64,000 nt of DNA, taken from Gemmatales bacterium (lineage in GTDB: Bacteria; Planctomycetota; Planctomycetia; Gemmatales; Gemmataceae). Where the stretch lies: NCBI GenBank assembly GCA_026004675.1, contig BPJP01000008.1, forward strand, positions 62,001 to 126,000, read 5' to 3'. The notes beneath the pieces are model-generated. The model was not told the origin of the DNA. It did no database searches and saw nothing but the letters and a program-made list of their open reading frames with translations. The stretch's first letter is position 1. Each line of letters starts with the position of its first letter. The translations under genes and the position numbers were made by a program. This document shows positions 1-7,730 of the stretch, in pieces.

Positions 1-40
1 CAGATCCGCTGCCTGCTGACTTCGCCGAATTGACCGCATG

Positions 41-793
41 TTAGCCCAGCTGGCGGAAAAAGTCGCTGGCGGCGGCATACGACTCGGGGGTGCCAATATC
101 GAGAAAGCAGCCGCCGCAGCGAAAGCCTGCAACGACCTTGCCGCCGGCCAGCCAGCCGGGAAGCAAATCCTTTTCCAGCGATAATCGCGTCTGAGGCAAA
201 CGTTCCAGGAGTCGACGCCGAATCAAGTAGATACCTGCGTTGATCCATCCGGGGCCGGCGTCGCGTCGTTTTTCGTCGAAACGAAGGATGGTTTCATCTG
301 CGCCAATGTCAACCCGTCCGTAACGCGAAGTGTCGTCCACATGGGTCAAAACCAGCGAAAGATCCGCACCGCGACTCTGATGCCAGGCGAAAAACGCGTC
401 GAGGTCCACATGACAATACGAGTCCCCGTTCAAGAGGAGGACATGTTCCTCGGTGAAATGAGCCAAGGCATGGACGACAGCGCCGCCGGTTCCGAGCGCT
501 TCGGGTTCTGGCGAATGGATCAGCCGTAAGCTACGGTACGCCTCCCCAATCACGAAGTGAACCTGGTCAGCCTGGTAGCCAGTCAAAAGGATTGCCTGGG
601 AAAACCCCGCATCAATCAGCTGGTCCAACAAAAAAGTCAAGAACGGTCTGCCCTCGACAGTGGCCAGCACCTTGGGTCGGTCGGCAACGACGGAACGCAA
701 ACGCATTCCCCTGCCACCGGCGAGGATGGCTGGAACGGCCTGTTTTCGGTCGACAACGGGTTTGCTCACGACACCGTCCCTGGTTCGAGTCAT
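41..793 (-). CDS. Sugar-phosphate nucleotidyltransferase (GmhD/HddC-like)
   Basis: This protein should transfer a nucleoside monophosphate to a sugar 1-phosphate, making an activated sugar for surface polysaccharide. It opens with the nucleotide-binding signature AILAGGRGMRLR followed by RPK, then a metal-binding LNGDS, and later the substrate-side motifs GWINAGIYLI and FLDIGTP. This order is typical of the short RmlA/ManC-like group that includes D-glycero-D-manno-heptose 1-phosphate guanylyltransferase. I chose the ATG at 793 because a GGGAG lies nine bases upstream. Another ATG at 802 sits directly on that GGGAG, and the reading frame stays open to 1006 without a better start. It is the last gene of a minus-strand run after the MoxR gene (43-base gap). 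The exact sugar cannot be read from the sequence. Confidence 0.82.
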   Translation of the reverse strand: MTRTRDGVVSKPVVDRKQAVPAILAGGRGMRLRSVVADRPKVLATVEGRPFLTFLLDQLIDAGFSQAILLTGYQADQVHFVIGEAYRSLRLIHSPEPEALGTGGAVVHALAHFTEEHVLLLNGDSYCHVDLDAFFAWHQSRGADLSLVLTHVDDTSRYGRVDIGADETILRFDEKRRDAGPGWINAGIYLIRRRLLERLPQTRLSLEKDLLPGWLAGGKVVAGFRCGGCFLDIGTPESYAAASDFFRQLG

Positions 794-836
794 TGGCTGC
801 ATCTCCCTTCGTTCATCCGACCGCGACAGGATTGCG

Positions 837-1835
837 TTATGCCAATTGTTCTTTGACTTCGTTGAGAATCTGTGCCAGGACCGAGTCAGGAGAGATATTC
901 TCGGCCTGAGCTTCGAAGTTGAGAAGGATGCGATGCCGCATCGCAGGCAGGTAGACGCGGCGAATATCTTCGAAGCTGACGTTGTATCTCCCTTCGAGGA
1001 GAGCACGGACTTTGCCGCCGAGGATCAACGCTTGGGCGCCGCGCGGGCTGGAACCGAAACGAATATAACGGTTCGTTTCGGGTGTGGCGAATTCTCCCTC
1101 TGGATGAGTCGCGAGGACCAGGCGAATGGCGTAATCCTGGACCGGCGCCGCGACGATGACCTCTCGAACCAGTTGTTGCCAGGTCTGGATGGCCGATCCG
1201 TCCATGACTTTCGCCGCGTGCGGGGATTCGCCGCGTGTCGTTCTTTCGAGAATGGTGGCCAACTCTTCCCGGCCGGAGTAGTTGACGATGAGTTTGAACA
1301 AGAAACGGTCGAGCTGGGCTTCTGGCAATGGATAGGTTCCTTCCTGCTCGATCGGATTTTGCGTGGCCATGACAAAGAATGGCTCCTCCAGGCGGTGGAT
1401 TTGACCGCCGACAGTGACGCTATGTTCCTGCATGGCTTCGAGCAGAGCCGACTGGGTTTTCGGCGTGGCCCGGTTGATTTCGTCGGCGAGCACGATCTGT
1501 GCGAAAAGCGGGCCTTTCTGGAAGCTGAAGACGCGCTTGCCGTCCGGAGTTTCGGTAATGATGTTCGTGCCCATGATGTCGGCAGGCATCAAATCCGGAG
1601 TGAACTGGATGCGATTGAACTTCAGATCGAGCGCTTCACTGAGGGTCCGGACCAGCAAGGTCTTGCCCAGTCCAGGGACGCCTTCGAGCAAGGCGTGGCC
1701 GCCGACAAACAAACAAGTCAAGACTCCGTGGATGATGTCACTATGACCGACAATGACCTTGGCGATTTCATCGTAAACTCGCTGATAGGCCTGCCGAAAC
1801 TGTTCGGCCCGCTGCTTGATATCATCGGCTGACAT
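837..1835 (-). CDS. MoxR-family AAA+ ATPase
   Basis: A cytoplasmic AAA+ ATPase of the MoxR family, thought to act as a chaperone that helps assemble or activate partner proteins, often together with DUF58 and von Willebrand A proteins. Walker A is EGVPGLGKT (about residues 51-59), Walker B is IVLADEINRA (about 114-123), and the MoxR-typical stretches ALLEAMQEHSVTVGG and FFVMATQNPIEQEGTYPLPEAQLDRF... follow in order. The 332-residue length is normal for the family. It sits 66 bases after hypoxanthine phosphoribosyltransferase and 43 bases before the nucleotidyltransferase, on one strand. In many planctomycetes moxR is directly followed by a DUF58 gene; here the only DUF58 gene is about 8.5 kb away at 10293-11195. 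Confidence 0.93.
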   Translation of the reverse strand: MSADDIKQRAEQFRQAYQRVYDEIAKVIVGHSDIIHGVLTCLFVGGHALLEGVPGLGKTLLVRTLSEALDLKFNRIQFTPDLMPADIMGTNIITETPDGKRVFSFQKGPLFAQIVLADEINRATPKTQSALLEAMQEHSVTVGGQIHRLEEPFFVMATQNPIEQEGTYPLPEAQLDRFLFKLIVNYSGREELATILERTTRGESPHAAKVMDGSAIQTWQQLVREVIVAAPVQDYAIRLVLATHPEGEFATPETNRYIRFGSSPRGAQALILGGKVRALLEGRYNVSFEDIRRVYLPAMRHRILLNFEAQAENISPDSVLAQILNEVKEQLA

Positions 1836-1901
1836 AGGCTTCCCGTAAGCTCCAACTTTGAAAGCGTGCCCTGGTCATCGTGGGGAGAGCAACGGCGCCC
1901 G

Positions 1902-2429
1902 CTAGTCCTGGGTGCTTTCTATTTGCGGCAAAACCGCCACGAACGGCAAGTGCCGGTACTCGTCGTTGTAATCCAAACCATAGCCCACCACGAATTCATT
2001 TGGAATCTCAAAACCTTGATAGTCGGGTTCAAGAGGAACTTCTTGGCGGCCGATTTTCCGGCAGAGCACAGCAATCCGCAACGAGGCTACTTCCAGGCTG
2101 CGCAAGTGTTCCGCAAGACGCGATAACGTTCGACCCGTATCCAGAATGTCATCGAGCAAAAGCACGTGCCGGTTGCGAACATCAGGCAGCAATTCCGGAT
2201 GGATTCGCAGCTCCCCGGGCGTTGTCGCTGCGCCACGATAACTCGATGCTTGCACCAGGCCAATGCGAATCGGCAGATCGAGATGCCGAACCAGGTCCGC
2301 GAGAAACATCAGGCTGCCGGTCAAAACACCAAGGATCGTCAGCGGGCGATCGCGGTAGTCTGCAGATATTTCCGCCGCCATCGTCCGCACGCGTTCTTGA
2401 ATGCGCTCCGCGGAAATCAAGATATTCAT
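1902..2429 (-). CDS. hpt: Hypoxanthine phosphoribosyltransferase
   Basis: Purine salvage enzyme that joins hypoxanthine or guanine to PRPP to give IMP or GMP. The PRPP-binding loop reads LLLDDILDTGRT (about residues 98-109), the hallmark of type I phosphoribosyltransferases. An N-terminal GVLTGSLMFLADL and a C-terminal VGYGLDYNDEYRHLPF match bacterial Hpt/HprT, and the 175-residue length fits. The start is taken at the ATG at 2429. An in-frame TTG at 2465 would add twelve residues but lacks homologous character. No clear Shine-Dalgarno sequence precedes either, which is common in planctomycetes. It is probably the first gene of the run with moxR and the nucleotidyltransferase. Confidence 0.92.
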   Translation of the reverse strand: MNILISAERIQERVRTMAAEISADYRDRPLTILGVLTGSLMFLADLVRHLDLPIRIGLVQASSYRGAATTPGELRIHPELLPDVRNRHVLLLDDILDTGRTLSRLAEHLRSLEVASLRIAVLCRKIGRQEVPLEPDYQGFEIPNEFVVGYGLDYNDEYRHLPFVAVLPQIESTQD

Positions 2430-2496
2430 AACGGAAGGTATATCGCGGTTGAGCGGAAGTTCCAAGCGGGAATCGCTGAATCACCAATTGGCGGCA

Positions 2497-2542
2497 TTGT
2501 TCGTTGCAGGCCAGGAAATTTTCGCTTACATTGTCACCTTGG
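2497..2542 (+). repeat. 46-bp conserved upstream element, copy 1
   Basis: These 46 bases match positions 6685-6730 at 45 of 46 positions, in the same orientation. Inside is TTGCAG, 17 bases, then TACATT, a spacing compatible with a sigma-70-type promoter. A GGGAGGAACA ribosome-site-like string lies about 85 bases downstream, as it does after copy 2, but here no start codon or plus-strand gene follows. It may be an orphaned promoter region. Confidence 0.5.
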
Positions 2543-2665
2543 TTGATAATCGATTGCCGCGATCAGGGTATGCGCGTGCCCGCGTTTTCGACTGATTCTT
2601 GGCCTCCGTTTGTTTTTGACACCCTTTCGGGAGGAACAAGCCGTTGCCGAGATCACTACCACTCG

Positions 2666-3601
2666 TCACTTCGTCAACACTGTTACCTTCACTTTAGTCC
2701 GCCGGTCGATCTGAAAGAATAACCAGTCGATCCCGTTGCCGGCTGAAAAGCGGTGTTTTCCTTCGAGATGAATGCGCACATCGGCTTCGCGCACGGCTTG
2801 CTGGTTCTGGTCGTAAAGGATCGTCCCCGTGCCGTAGGAGTGGCGAGGCGGGCGAGACAAAAGAAGCTCTCTTTTTCGCATATCCTTTTCGATTTCTTCC
2901 ACATTGACGCGGATGTGAGCAAGATGATCGGTCGCTTTTTCGACGTGGAATTTCACTGTTAAGGAGCAATCTCCAAGAAGCGCTCCGAAGTAACTTTTGG
3001 AGGCGAGAGCACGGGTTTCCTTTGCTTTCAGTCTGCCGGCGCGGACAAATGAAAATGCGGGCCGGCATACATCGCGCAACACGGCTTGAGAAACAAGCTC
3101 TTTTCCGCACGCTCGCAAAAACTCTTTCTCGCGGTCGATCGCCTCGAGAAACTCCTCCCGGCCCTGGACAGAAGCGAGTTTTAGATCTGGGTCGAACTCG
3201 AGAATAAGCTCAAACTGCGTCAATTGAGCGAGAAGTGCAGAGAGACCAGGCCGTTTGTCGGTGTCGGCGGAATCAAACACTTGGAAACACCCGCCAATGC
3301 CGTAGGACAAACGTAGGCGTTCAATTGTCTGCCTCACTCTCCAAACGCCTTTGATATGATTGAAGCCGAGCGGCTGCCAACGAATGACCATAAGTTGCGC
3401 CAGTTGGGTTTCGATTCTCTCACCGCCAACGGTGGTCGTTTGCTTCCAGTTGCTTTCCAGAACCTGGCGGATTTCTTTTTGGCCTGAGAAAAAGTTCTCG
3501 AAGCCGAGAAACGGCCAGCCAATTGTGTGTGCGCACGCGGGGCTGGCGTTGAAGACTGCAAGAAGGAACAAACAGTTTGCCGCGAAATGTTTGTGATTCA
3601 T
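2666..3601 (-). CDS. Exported DUF6263-like protein
   Basis: A 311-residue protein with an N-terminal signal peptide (hydrophobic stretch CLFLLAVFNASPACA, cleavage expected near ACA-HT). The body has the order seen in planctomycete DUF6263 proteins: a short Gln/Glu/Thr-rich beta region (ESNWKQTTTVGGERIETQL), WQPLGFNHIKGVWRVRQTIERL, FDSADTDKRPGLSALLAQLTQFELILEFDPDLKLASV, then a helical segment. The family has no defined activity, so I give only the family resemblance. I chose ATG 3601 because GAGG lies eight bases upstream and this start avoids overlap with the beta-helix gene that ends at 3624. It probably follows that gene in one transcript. Confidence 0.6.
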   Translation of the reverse strand: MNHKHFAANCLFLLAVFNASPACAHTIGWPFLGFENFFSGQKEIRQVLESNWKQTTTVGGERIETQLAQLMVIRWQPLGFNHIKGVWRVRQTIERLRLSYGIGGCFQVFDSADTDKRPGLSALLAQLTQFELILEFDPDLKLASVQGREEFLEAIDREKEFLRACGKELVSQAVLRDVCRPAFSFVRAGRLKAKETRALASKSYFGALLGDCSLTVKFHVEKATDHLAHIRVNVEEIEKDMRKRELLLSRPPRHSYGTGTILYDQNQQAVREADVRIHLEGKHRFSAGNGIDWLFFQIDRRTKVKVTVLTK

Positions 3602-3623
3602 TGGCCCGACCTCGTTGTGCGCC

Positions 3624-5822
3624 CTATGGCAAGCCGCCTGGAGCATTCCGAAAGCCGCCGGCATACCTGAAATTGCTCCCCGGGCGAACCGTTATCCCTT
3701 GGTTTTCAAAAAACACTTCGATTACCGTTCGCCCGGCGCCGGCGGTTTTTTTGACAGTCCCAACATTAAAGAACTTCGACCCAAATCGTCCACGGCGACC
3801 GTTGTTTACAATTGTCTGATTATTTTTTATATCAACGATTCCTCTATTAAACAGGAGCGACTCGGTGCCAAGAGAATTATCAAAGATGAGGTCTCCGGTT
3901 CCCGTCCATCTAATCGTTCCAATAGGAAAGTTGAATAGTACCGAACTGTCCACGGTCTTCACAGGCGCTCCCGTCAACAAGACTTCGTTCAAGTTTTCAA
4001 AGAGTAATCCCTGGATCGTGCCGCCGCTCCACAGAAAAACGCCACTATTCTGAAATACCCCTCGGAAGAGGCCAGCAGTTCCGGATAAAACCGATTTTTG
4101 CCCTCCAACATTAAGGTTCGACAATTCGAAGTTGACGGCATTTTTCACCGTGACATTATCTGGAATTAACACCCTTTGCTGGACGAACACTGAACCAGCA
4201 CCAAGGAATTCCGTTCCGTCGCGCCATGTTTGGGTAACAACGATGGGAATAGGGAGCAGGAGGAAAGGAATCGGCTGAATGAAACGTATCTGAGTGTCAG
4301 CGAAAGTTGTAAATGGGGCCGATTGGTCGCCATTCCCCTGGAATTCCAATACGCCAGAGTGGACTTCAACTACACCATTCGCACCTGGCATCCCGCGATT
4401 GTTGAAGCTCACTTTCACAAAGGTGGTTCCAAACGACCCTGCTTTTCGGAATGTTCCTTCGTTTTCAAACAGGCCAAACGGCCCACCTTCAAGGGACTTA
4501 TCACTCAGGGCAAGGAATAGCGAATCAATCCCATTCCGAATTACCGCATTATTCTTCAATACGATATTACCATCATTCCACACGGTCAAAGTTGTATTGT
4601 TTTCTGAACTGAAAAGCTCGAGTGTTCGCCGATCGAGGACTTTATCGTCAGCCCCGACAAAACTCAACGTCGCGCCCGGCATAAATCGTGTCGAACCCGC
4701 TCCGACCATCGTGCCGCCGGTCCAGTTCAACTCCTTGTCAATAGACAAGGTTCCTGCACCGTCAACCGTACCACCTTTCTTCAGATTCCACTTATGTTTT
4801 GTCTCGACGCTACCCGCCGGAATTGTAATGCTGCCGGCCTCGTTGGGCTGACCACCGCCAACATTCACTTCGCCAAGACCATCGAAGGTAATCCCGTCGT
4901 TCAAAACAAACTGGCCGTTTACAAAACTCAGAACACCAGCAAGTGACGTATTCACCTCACCCGCAAATTCGCCCCCCTCCCTCAACTCCATTGCCCCGCC
5001 CGCGGTTACGTTCAACGTCCCCGTCAAATTGAACGGGTCGTCCACGGTGACGCCGGACATCGTGGCCGTGGCGTTGGTGATCTCAACGCCGGTCTGGTTG
5101 TTGGCGATCTGGCTGTTGGTCAAGGTGAAGGCACTGCCGTCGAGAGCCAGGATGCCGAAGCCTCCCGCCGCATCCCCCGCGCCGTCGATAGTCAGCGAAT
5201 CGAGGACAATGTTGCCGCCGGCGGCAATCTTGGGGCTGAGGAAGACGCCCAGGCCGTTGTTGTTGAAAGCGGTGTTCGACACGCTGGCACTGATCGAGTT
5301 GCTCTGCGCTGCAAACGGGCCGAAGGCGATGCCGACCTGGGTGTTGGCGATCGTGTTGCCAGAAACAGCGATACCCGTGACTTCCTGCGTCGCCGAGGCG
5401 ACGTCGCCTACTTGAATCCCGGCGCCCCGCCCTTGGCCGTCGAGAACGTTGTTGGTGATCGAGACGTTAGCCAACGGCGTCGCATCGTTTCGCGCCCGGA
5501 GCGCGATCAGCGGGAAGAAGGAACCGACGCTGCCGGTGCGTTGCAGCACGTTGCCGTCGATGGCCGCTTCGCCGTTACTGTCGATAATGATGGCTGAACC
5601 GAGCAAGTTACCGGTGAACGTGTTCCCGGCAATGGTGACGTTGGCCGAATTGCCCGGATTGAGAAAGATGCCGGTCGAGGCATCGCTGAATTGGGCCGGG
5701 TCGCCGGCTTGGGCGATGAAGGTGTTGCCGATGATCGTCAGGCCGGTCCGGTCGGTGCCGAAAAACGCTCTGGTAGCCGGCCGAGCGCTGCCCGCCGACG
5801 CTTTTGCCGATTTCGATGACAT
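3624..5822 (-). CDS. Beta-helix surface protein, C-terminal part (frameshifted)
   Basis: About 730 residues of a very large secreted protein. The first third is right-handed parallel beta-helix repeats (NTFIAQAG, VTIAGNTFTGN, VSITNNVLDG, IAVSGNTIANTQVG, SFTLTNSQIANNQTG). The rest is Gly/Asn/Thr-rich strand repeats like those of autotransporter passenger domains. It is one gene with the N-terminal part at 5608-6401: the frame changes at an A5 run at 5761-5765 (T5 in the gene), and one base fewer joins ..AGYQSVF to GTDRTGLTIIGNTF. The apparent start at 5822 is therefore not a real start. Surface or extracellular location is inferred. No catalytic motif was recognised. Confidence 0.75.
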   Translation of the reverse strand: MSSKSAKASAGSARPATRAFFGTDRTGLTIIGNTFIAQAGDPAQFSDASTGIFLNPGNSANVTIAGNTFTGNLLGSAIIIDSNGEAAIDGNVLQRTGSVGSFFPLIALRARNDATPLANVSITNNVLDGQGRGAGIQVGDVASATQEVTGIAVSGNTIANTQVGIAFGPFAAQSNSISASVSNTAFNNNGLGVFLSPKIAAGGNIVLDSLTIDGAGDAAGGFGILALDGSAFTLTNSQIANNQTGVEITNATATMSGVTVDDPFNLTGTLNVTAGGAMELREGGEFAGEVNTSLAGVLSFVNGQFVLNDGITFDGLGEVNVGGGQPNEAGSITIPAGSVETKHKWNLKKGGTVDGAGTLSIDKELNWTGGTMVGAGSTRFMPGATLSFVGADDKVLDRRTLELFSSENNTTLTVWNDGNIVLKNNAVIRNGIDSLFLALSDKSLEGGPFGLFENEGTFRKAGSFGTTFVKVSFNNRGMPGANGVVEVHSGVLEFQGNGDQSAPFTTFADTQIRFIQPIPFLLLPIPIVVTQTWRDGTEFLGAGSVFVQQRVLIPDNVTVKNAVNFELSNLNVGGQKSVLSGTAGLFRGVFQNSGVFLWSGGTIQGLLFENLNEVLLTGAPVKTVDSSVLFNFPIGTIRWTGTGDLIFDNSLGTESLLFNRGIVDIKNNQTIVNNGRRGRFGSKFFNVGTVKKTAGAGRTVIEVFFENQGITVRPGSNFRYAGGFRNAPGGLP

Positions 5823-6401
5823 TATTGCTGAGGGTCAGGCCGGCGGCGCGGGAGAAGATGCCACCACTCGATCGGCTGCCACCATCTCCGATCAGGCCGT
5901 CGAAGACGAATTGCAGCCCGTCGATGGTGACACCGAAATCGCGAACATCCACGTCCTGAATGACGTTGCTGCCCGGCGTCTGCGGCACAAAAACGGAAGG
6001 GGTCAAAAGCGGGTCGCGGGTTTGAAAGGCCGCATCGAAGCCGCCGAGAATGGCGAGGGCGTCAATGTTCGGACTGTCCGGGACGGAAATGCCGAGATCG
6101 ACGCCGGGCTGATTATACAACCCCGCCTGGACGTTGATGACATCGGCGCCGTCCTGGGCAAGATCGGCCAAGTCGACGGCTCGCTGAATCGTACGCACCG
6201 GATCACCCGGATTCAGACCGCTGGCAGTATCGTCTCCCAACGAGGCAGAGACGTAAAAGACGGAGGGGCAGTCACGGGGTTCGAGGGCTTCAATTTTCAA
6301 CGGAGGAGCATGCCGCTTCGGCCCCGCTGCCGCACGCTGCGTGTTACCCCCCCCCCTAAATAACTCTTAAAAGACACAAAAAGGCGGCGAATGAGCGACA
6401 T
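5608..6401 (-). CDS. LEPR-type exported beta-helix protein, N-terminal part
   Basis: This is the start of the beta-helix gene that continues at 3624-5822. The stretch LKIEALEPRDCPSV followed by FYVSASLGDDTASGLNPGDPVRTIQRAVDLA is typical of planctomycete giant exported proteins: a basic leader, the LEPR/LEDR..PS signature, then a beta-helix domain with a DUF1565-like start. The credible start is ATG 6401, with AGGAAAGGA about eight bases upstream, giving MSLIRRLFVSFKSYLGGG. That frame leaves the LEPR frame at a run of ten G (6347-6356); eleven G would join them through QRAAAGPKRHAPPLKIEALEPR. As written, only a TTG at 6300 could start the LEPR frame. The exported, surface role is inferred from the family. 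Confidence 0.72.
6347..6356. repeat. C10/G10 homopolymer at the beta-helix gene start
   Basis: Ten consecutive C on the plus strand (G in the gene) lie 15 codons after the likely start at 6401. Adding one base would put the well-initiated leader in frame with the LEPR signature. It is either a sequencing miscount or a length-variable (phase-variable) tract. Confidence 0.8.
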
Positions 6402-6549
6402 GGCGGCGTTCCTTTCCTGGAAACGGACGTGGACGATTTGCCGAAGCGTATGTGACGCCGAAGAAGGTGTCAAGGAAAATCGCACATCCCTCTTTTTCCT
6501 GTCTGTCGCTTTCCGCCCCGACAAACCAACACCCAGGTAGCGTGACACG

Positions 6550-6567
6550 GCAATAAGCGCTTATTGC
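6550..6567. promoter_or_regulatory. 18-bp perfect palindrome
   Basis: GCAATAAGCGCTTATTGC is a perfect 9+9 palindrome without a loop, followed by ATTTTT. It lies between the diverging beta-helix gene and the 6813 gene. The absence of a loop suits a dimeric regulator's operator better than a terminator. The regulator is unknown. The rest of the 6402-6812 gap holds only the conserved element at 6685. Confidence 0.4.
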
Positions 6568-6684
6568 ATTTTTGGTTGCCGACGAGTTTAATGTCAAAAT
6601 CAATGTCGATTCCGCCTTCGACACTTTTGCGAATCTGTCATCTGCATTAAATTGGTTTCTCATTGCAACCCCGGCGTTGTGGCT

Positions 6685-6730
6685 TTGTTCGTTGCAGGCC
6701 AGGAAATTTTTGCTTACATTGTCACCTTGG
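6685..6730 (+). repeat. 46-bp conserved upstream element, copy 2
   Basis: Second copy of the element at 2497-2542, with one mismatch. It ends 82 bases before the ATG of the exported FAH-fold gene and contains TTGCAG-N17-TACATT. This placement suggests it is the promoter region of that gene. Confidence 0.5.
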
Positions 6731-6812
6731 ATTTCATACGGGCTTCTGCTCCTGGTTCTGGCCTCGTTTCGCCCCGACGAGCGACCATTCCGGGCGCCAT
6801 TGGGAGGAACAT

Positions 6813-7673
6813 ATGCGCATACAATCGAGTTTCACCGCCTTGGTTTTGGCCTGCCTGGCAACTCTGGCAGCGGCACCGAATCTTGTCGCCCAGGAAAAGA
6901 AATCCCCGGTCAAATACGCACGGTTTCGCGTCGGAAAAAAAGTCTCGTATGGCATCGTCGAAGGAGATAACGTTCGCCGGATCGAGGGCAATTTGTTCGG
7001 GAAGTGGACCAAGACCGAAGAAGTTTTTCCCCTTGGCAAAGTGAAATTGCTGCCGCCCACGCAACCCACGCAAGTCCTGGCCATGGCAGGCAACTACAAA
7101 AGCCATCTCAAAGACGCAAAAATACCCGAAAAATTCAAAATTCCCCAGCCTTTTTTCAAAACCCCTTCCTGTTTGATCGCCAGCGGCGAAGACATCGTCA
7201 TTCCGAAAGGCACGAACGAAGTCCACTATGAAGCAGAAATGGTGATCGTCATCGGCAAGCGGGCCAAAAACGTTCCCAAATCGAAAGCGCTGGAATATGT
7301 CTTCGGCGTTACCTGCGGCAACGACGTTAGTGCCCGCGACTGGCAGAAAAACGATATCCAGTGGTGGCGCGCCAAAGGCTCCGATACTTTCGGACCTTGT
7401 GGTCCCTTTATCGTTTCCGGCATCGACTACGACAACCTCCTTTTGCAACTCCGACTCAACGGTAAAGTCGTGCAAAAACAGAGCACCAAAGACTTGATTC
7501 ACGATGTCGCTACCACCGTGAGCTTTATCAGCCAGCACATTACTCTCAATCCCGGCGATTTGATCTTCACCGGAACGCCGGGCGAAACTGCCGCCATCAA
7601 ACCGGGCGACATTGTGGAAGTGGAACTCGAGGGCGTCGGAATATTGAAAAACGGCGTCAAGGCAGCGAAGTGA
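6813..7673 (+). CDS. Exported fumarylacetoacetate hydrolase-fold protein
   Basis: A 286-residue member of the FAH superfamily, whose cytoplasmic members hydrolyse or decarboxylate 2-oxo acids of aromatic catabolism using a Mg or Ca ion. The fold's metal-site motifs are present: NEVHYEAEMVIVIGK, GVTCGNDVSARDWQ, KGSDTFGPCGPF and GDLIFTGTPGE. Unusually, it starts with a signal peptide (FTALVLACLATLAAAPNLVAQ), so it should act outside the cytoplasm. ATG 6813 is supported by GGGAGGA seven to ten bases upstream. The conserved 46-bp element lies just upstream and a strong hairpin follows the stop. The substrate is unknown. A homogentisate dioxygenase gene lies 18 kb away, but a link would be speculation because of the different compartments. 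Confidence 0.88.
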   Translation: MRIQSSFTALVLACLATLAAAPNLVAQEKKSPVKYARFRVGKKVSYGIVEGDNVRRIEGNLFGKWTKTEEVFPLGKVKLLPPTQPTQVLAMAGNYKSHLKDAKIPEKFKIPQPFFKTPSCLIASGEDIVIPKGTNEVHYEAEMVIVIGKRAKNVPKSKALEYVFGVTCGNDVSARDWQKNDIQWWRAKGSDTFGPCGPFIVSGIDYDNLLLQLRLNGKVVQKQSTKDLIHDVATTVSFISQHITLNPGDLIFTGTPGETAAIKPGDIVEVELEGVGILKNGVKAAK

Positions 7674-7693
7674 ACAACCAACGCATCCGTTTC

Positions 7694-7725
7694 CCAACAG
7701 CCCGGTCCGGGGACCGGGCTGTTGG
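7694..7725. terminator. Bidirectional hairpin terminator
   Basis: A 15-bp stem (CCAACAGCCCGGTCC pairing with GGACCGGGCTGTTGG, two-base loop) lies between the convergent FAH-fold and PARG-like genes. It can serve both strands, although no long T run follows. Confidence 0.8.
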
Positions 7726-7730
7726 ATTGC

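Noticed and set aside
660..1832. 390-codon open frame on the plus strand
   Set aside because: It is the antisense shadow of the MoxR gene, which has clear Walker motifs on the minus strand.
6693..6717. Sigma-54-type promoter (GG-N10-GC) in the 46-bp element
   Set aside because: The GG and GC pairs are 13 or 8 bases apart, not 10, and TTTGC is not kept in copy 1.
6714..7697. 327-codon minus-strand open frame over the FAH-fold gene
   Set aside because: The plus-strand gene has a signal peptide, a ribosome site and complete motifs; the opposite frame has none.
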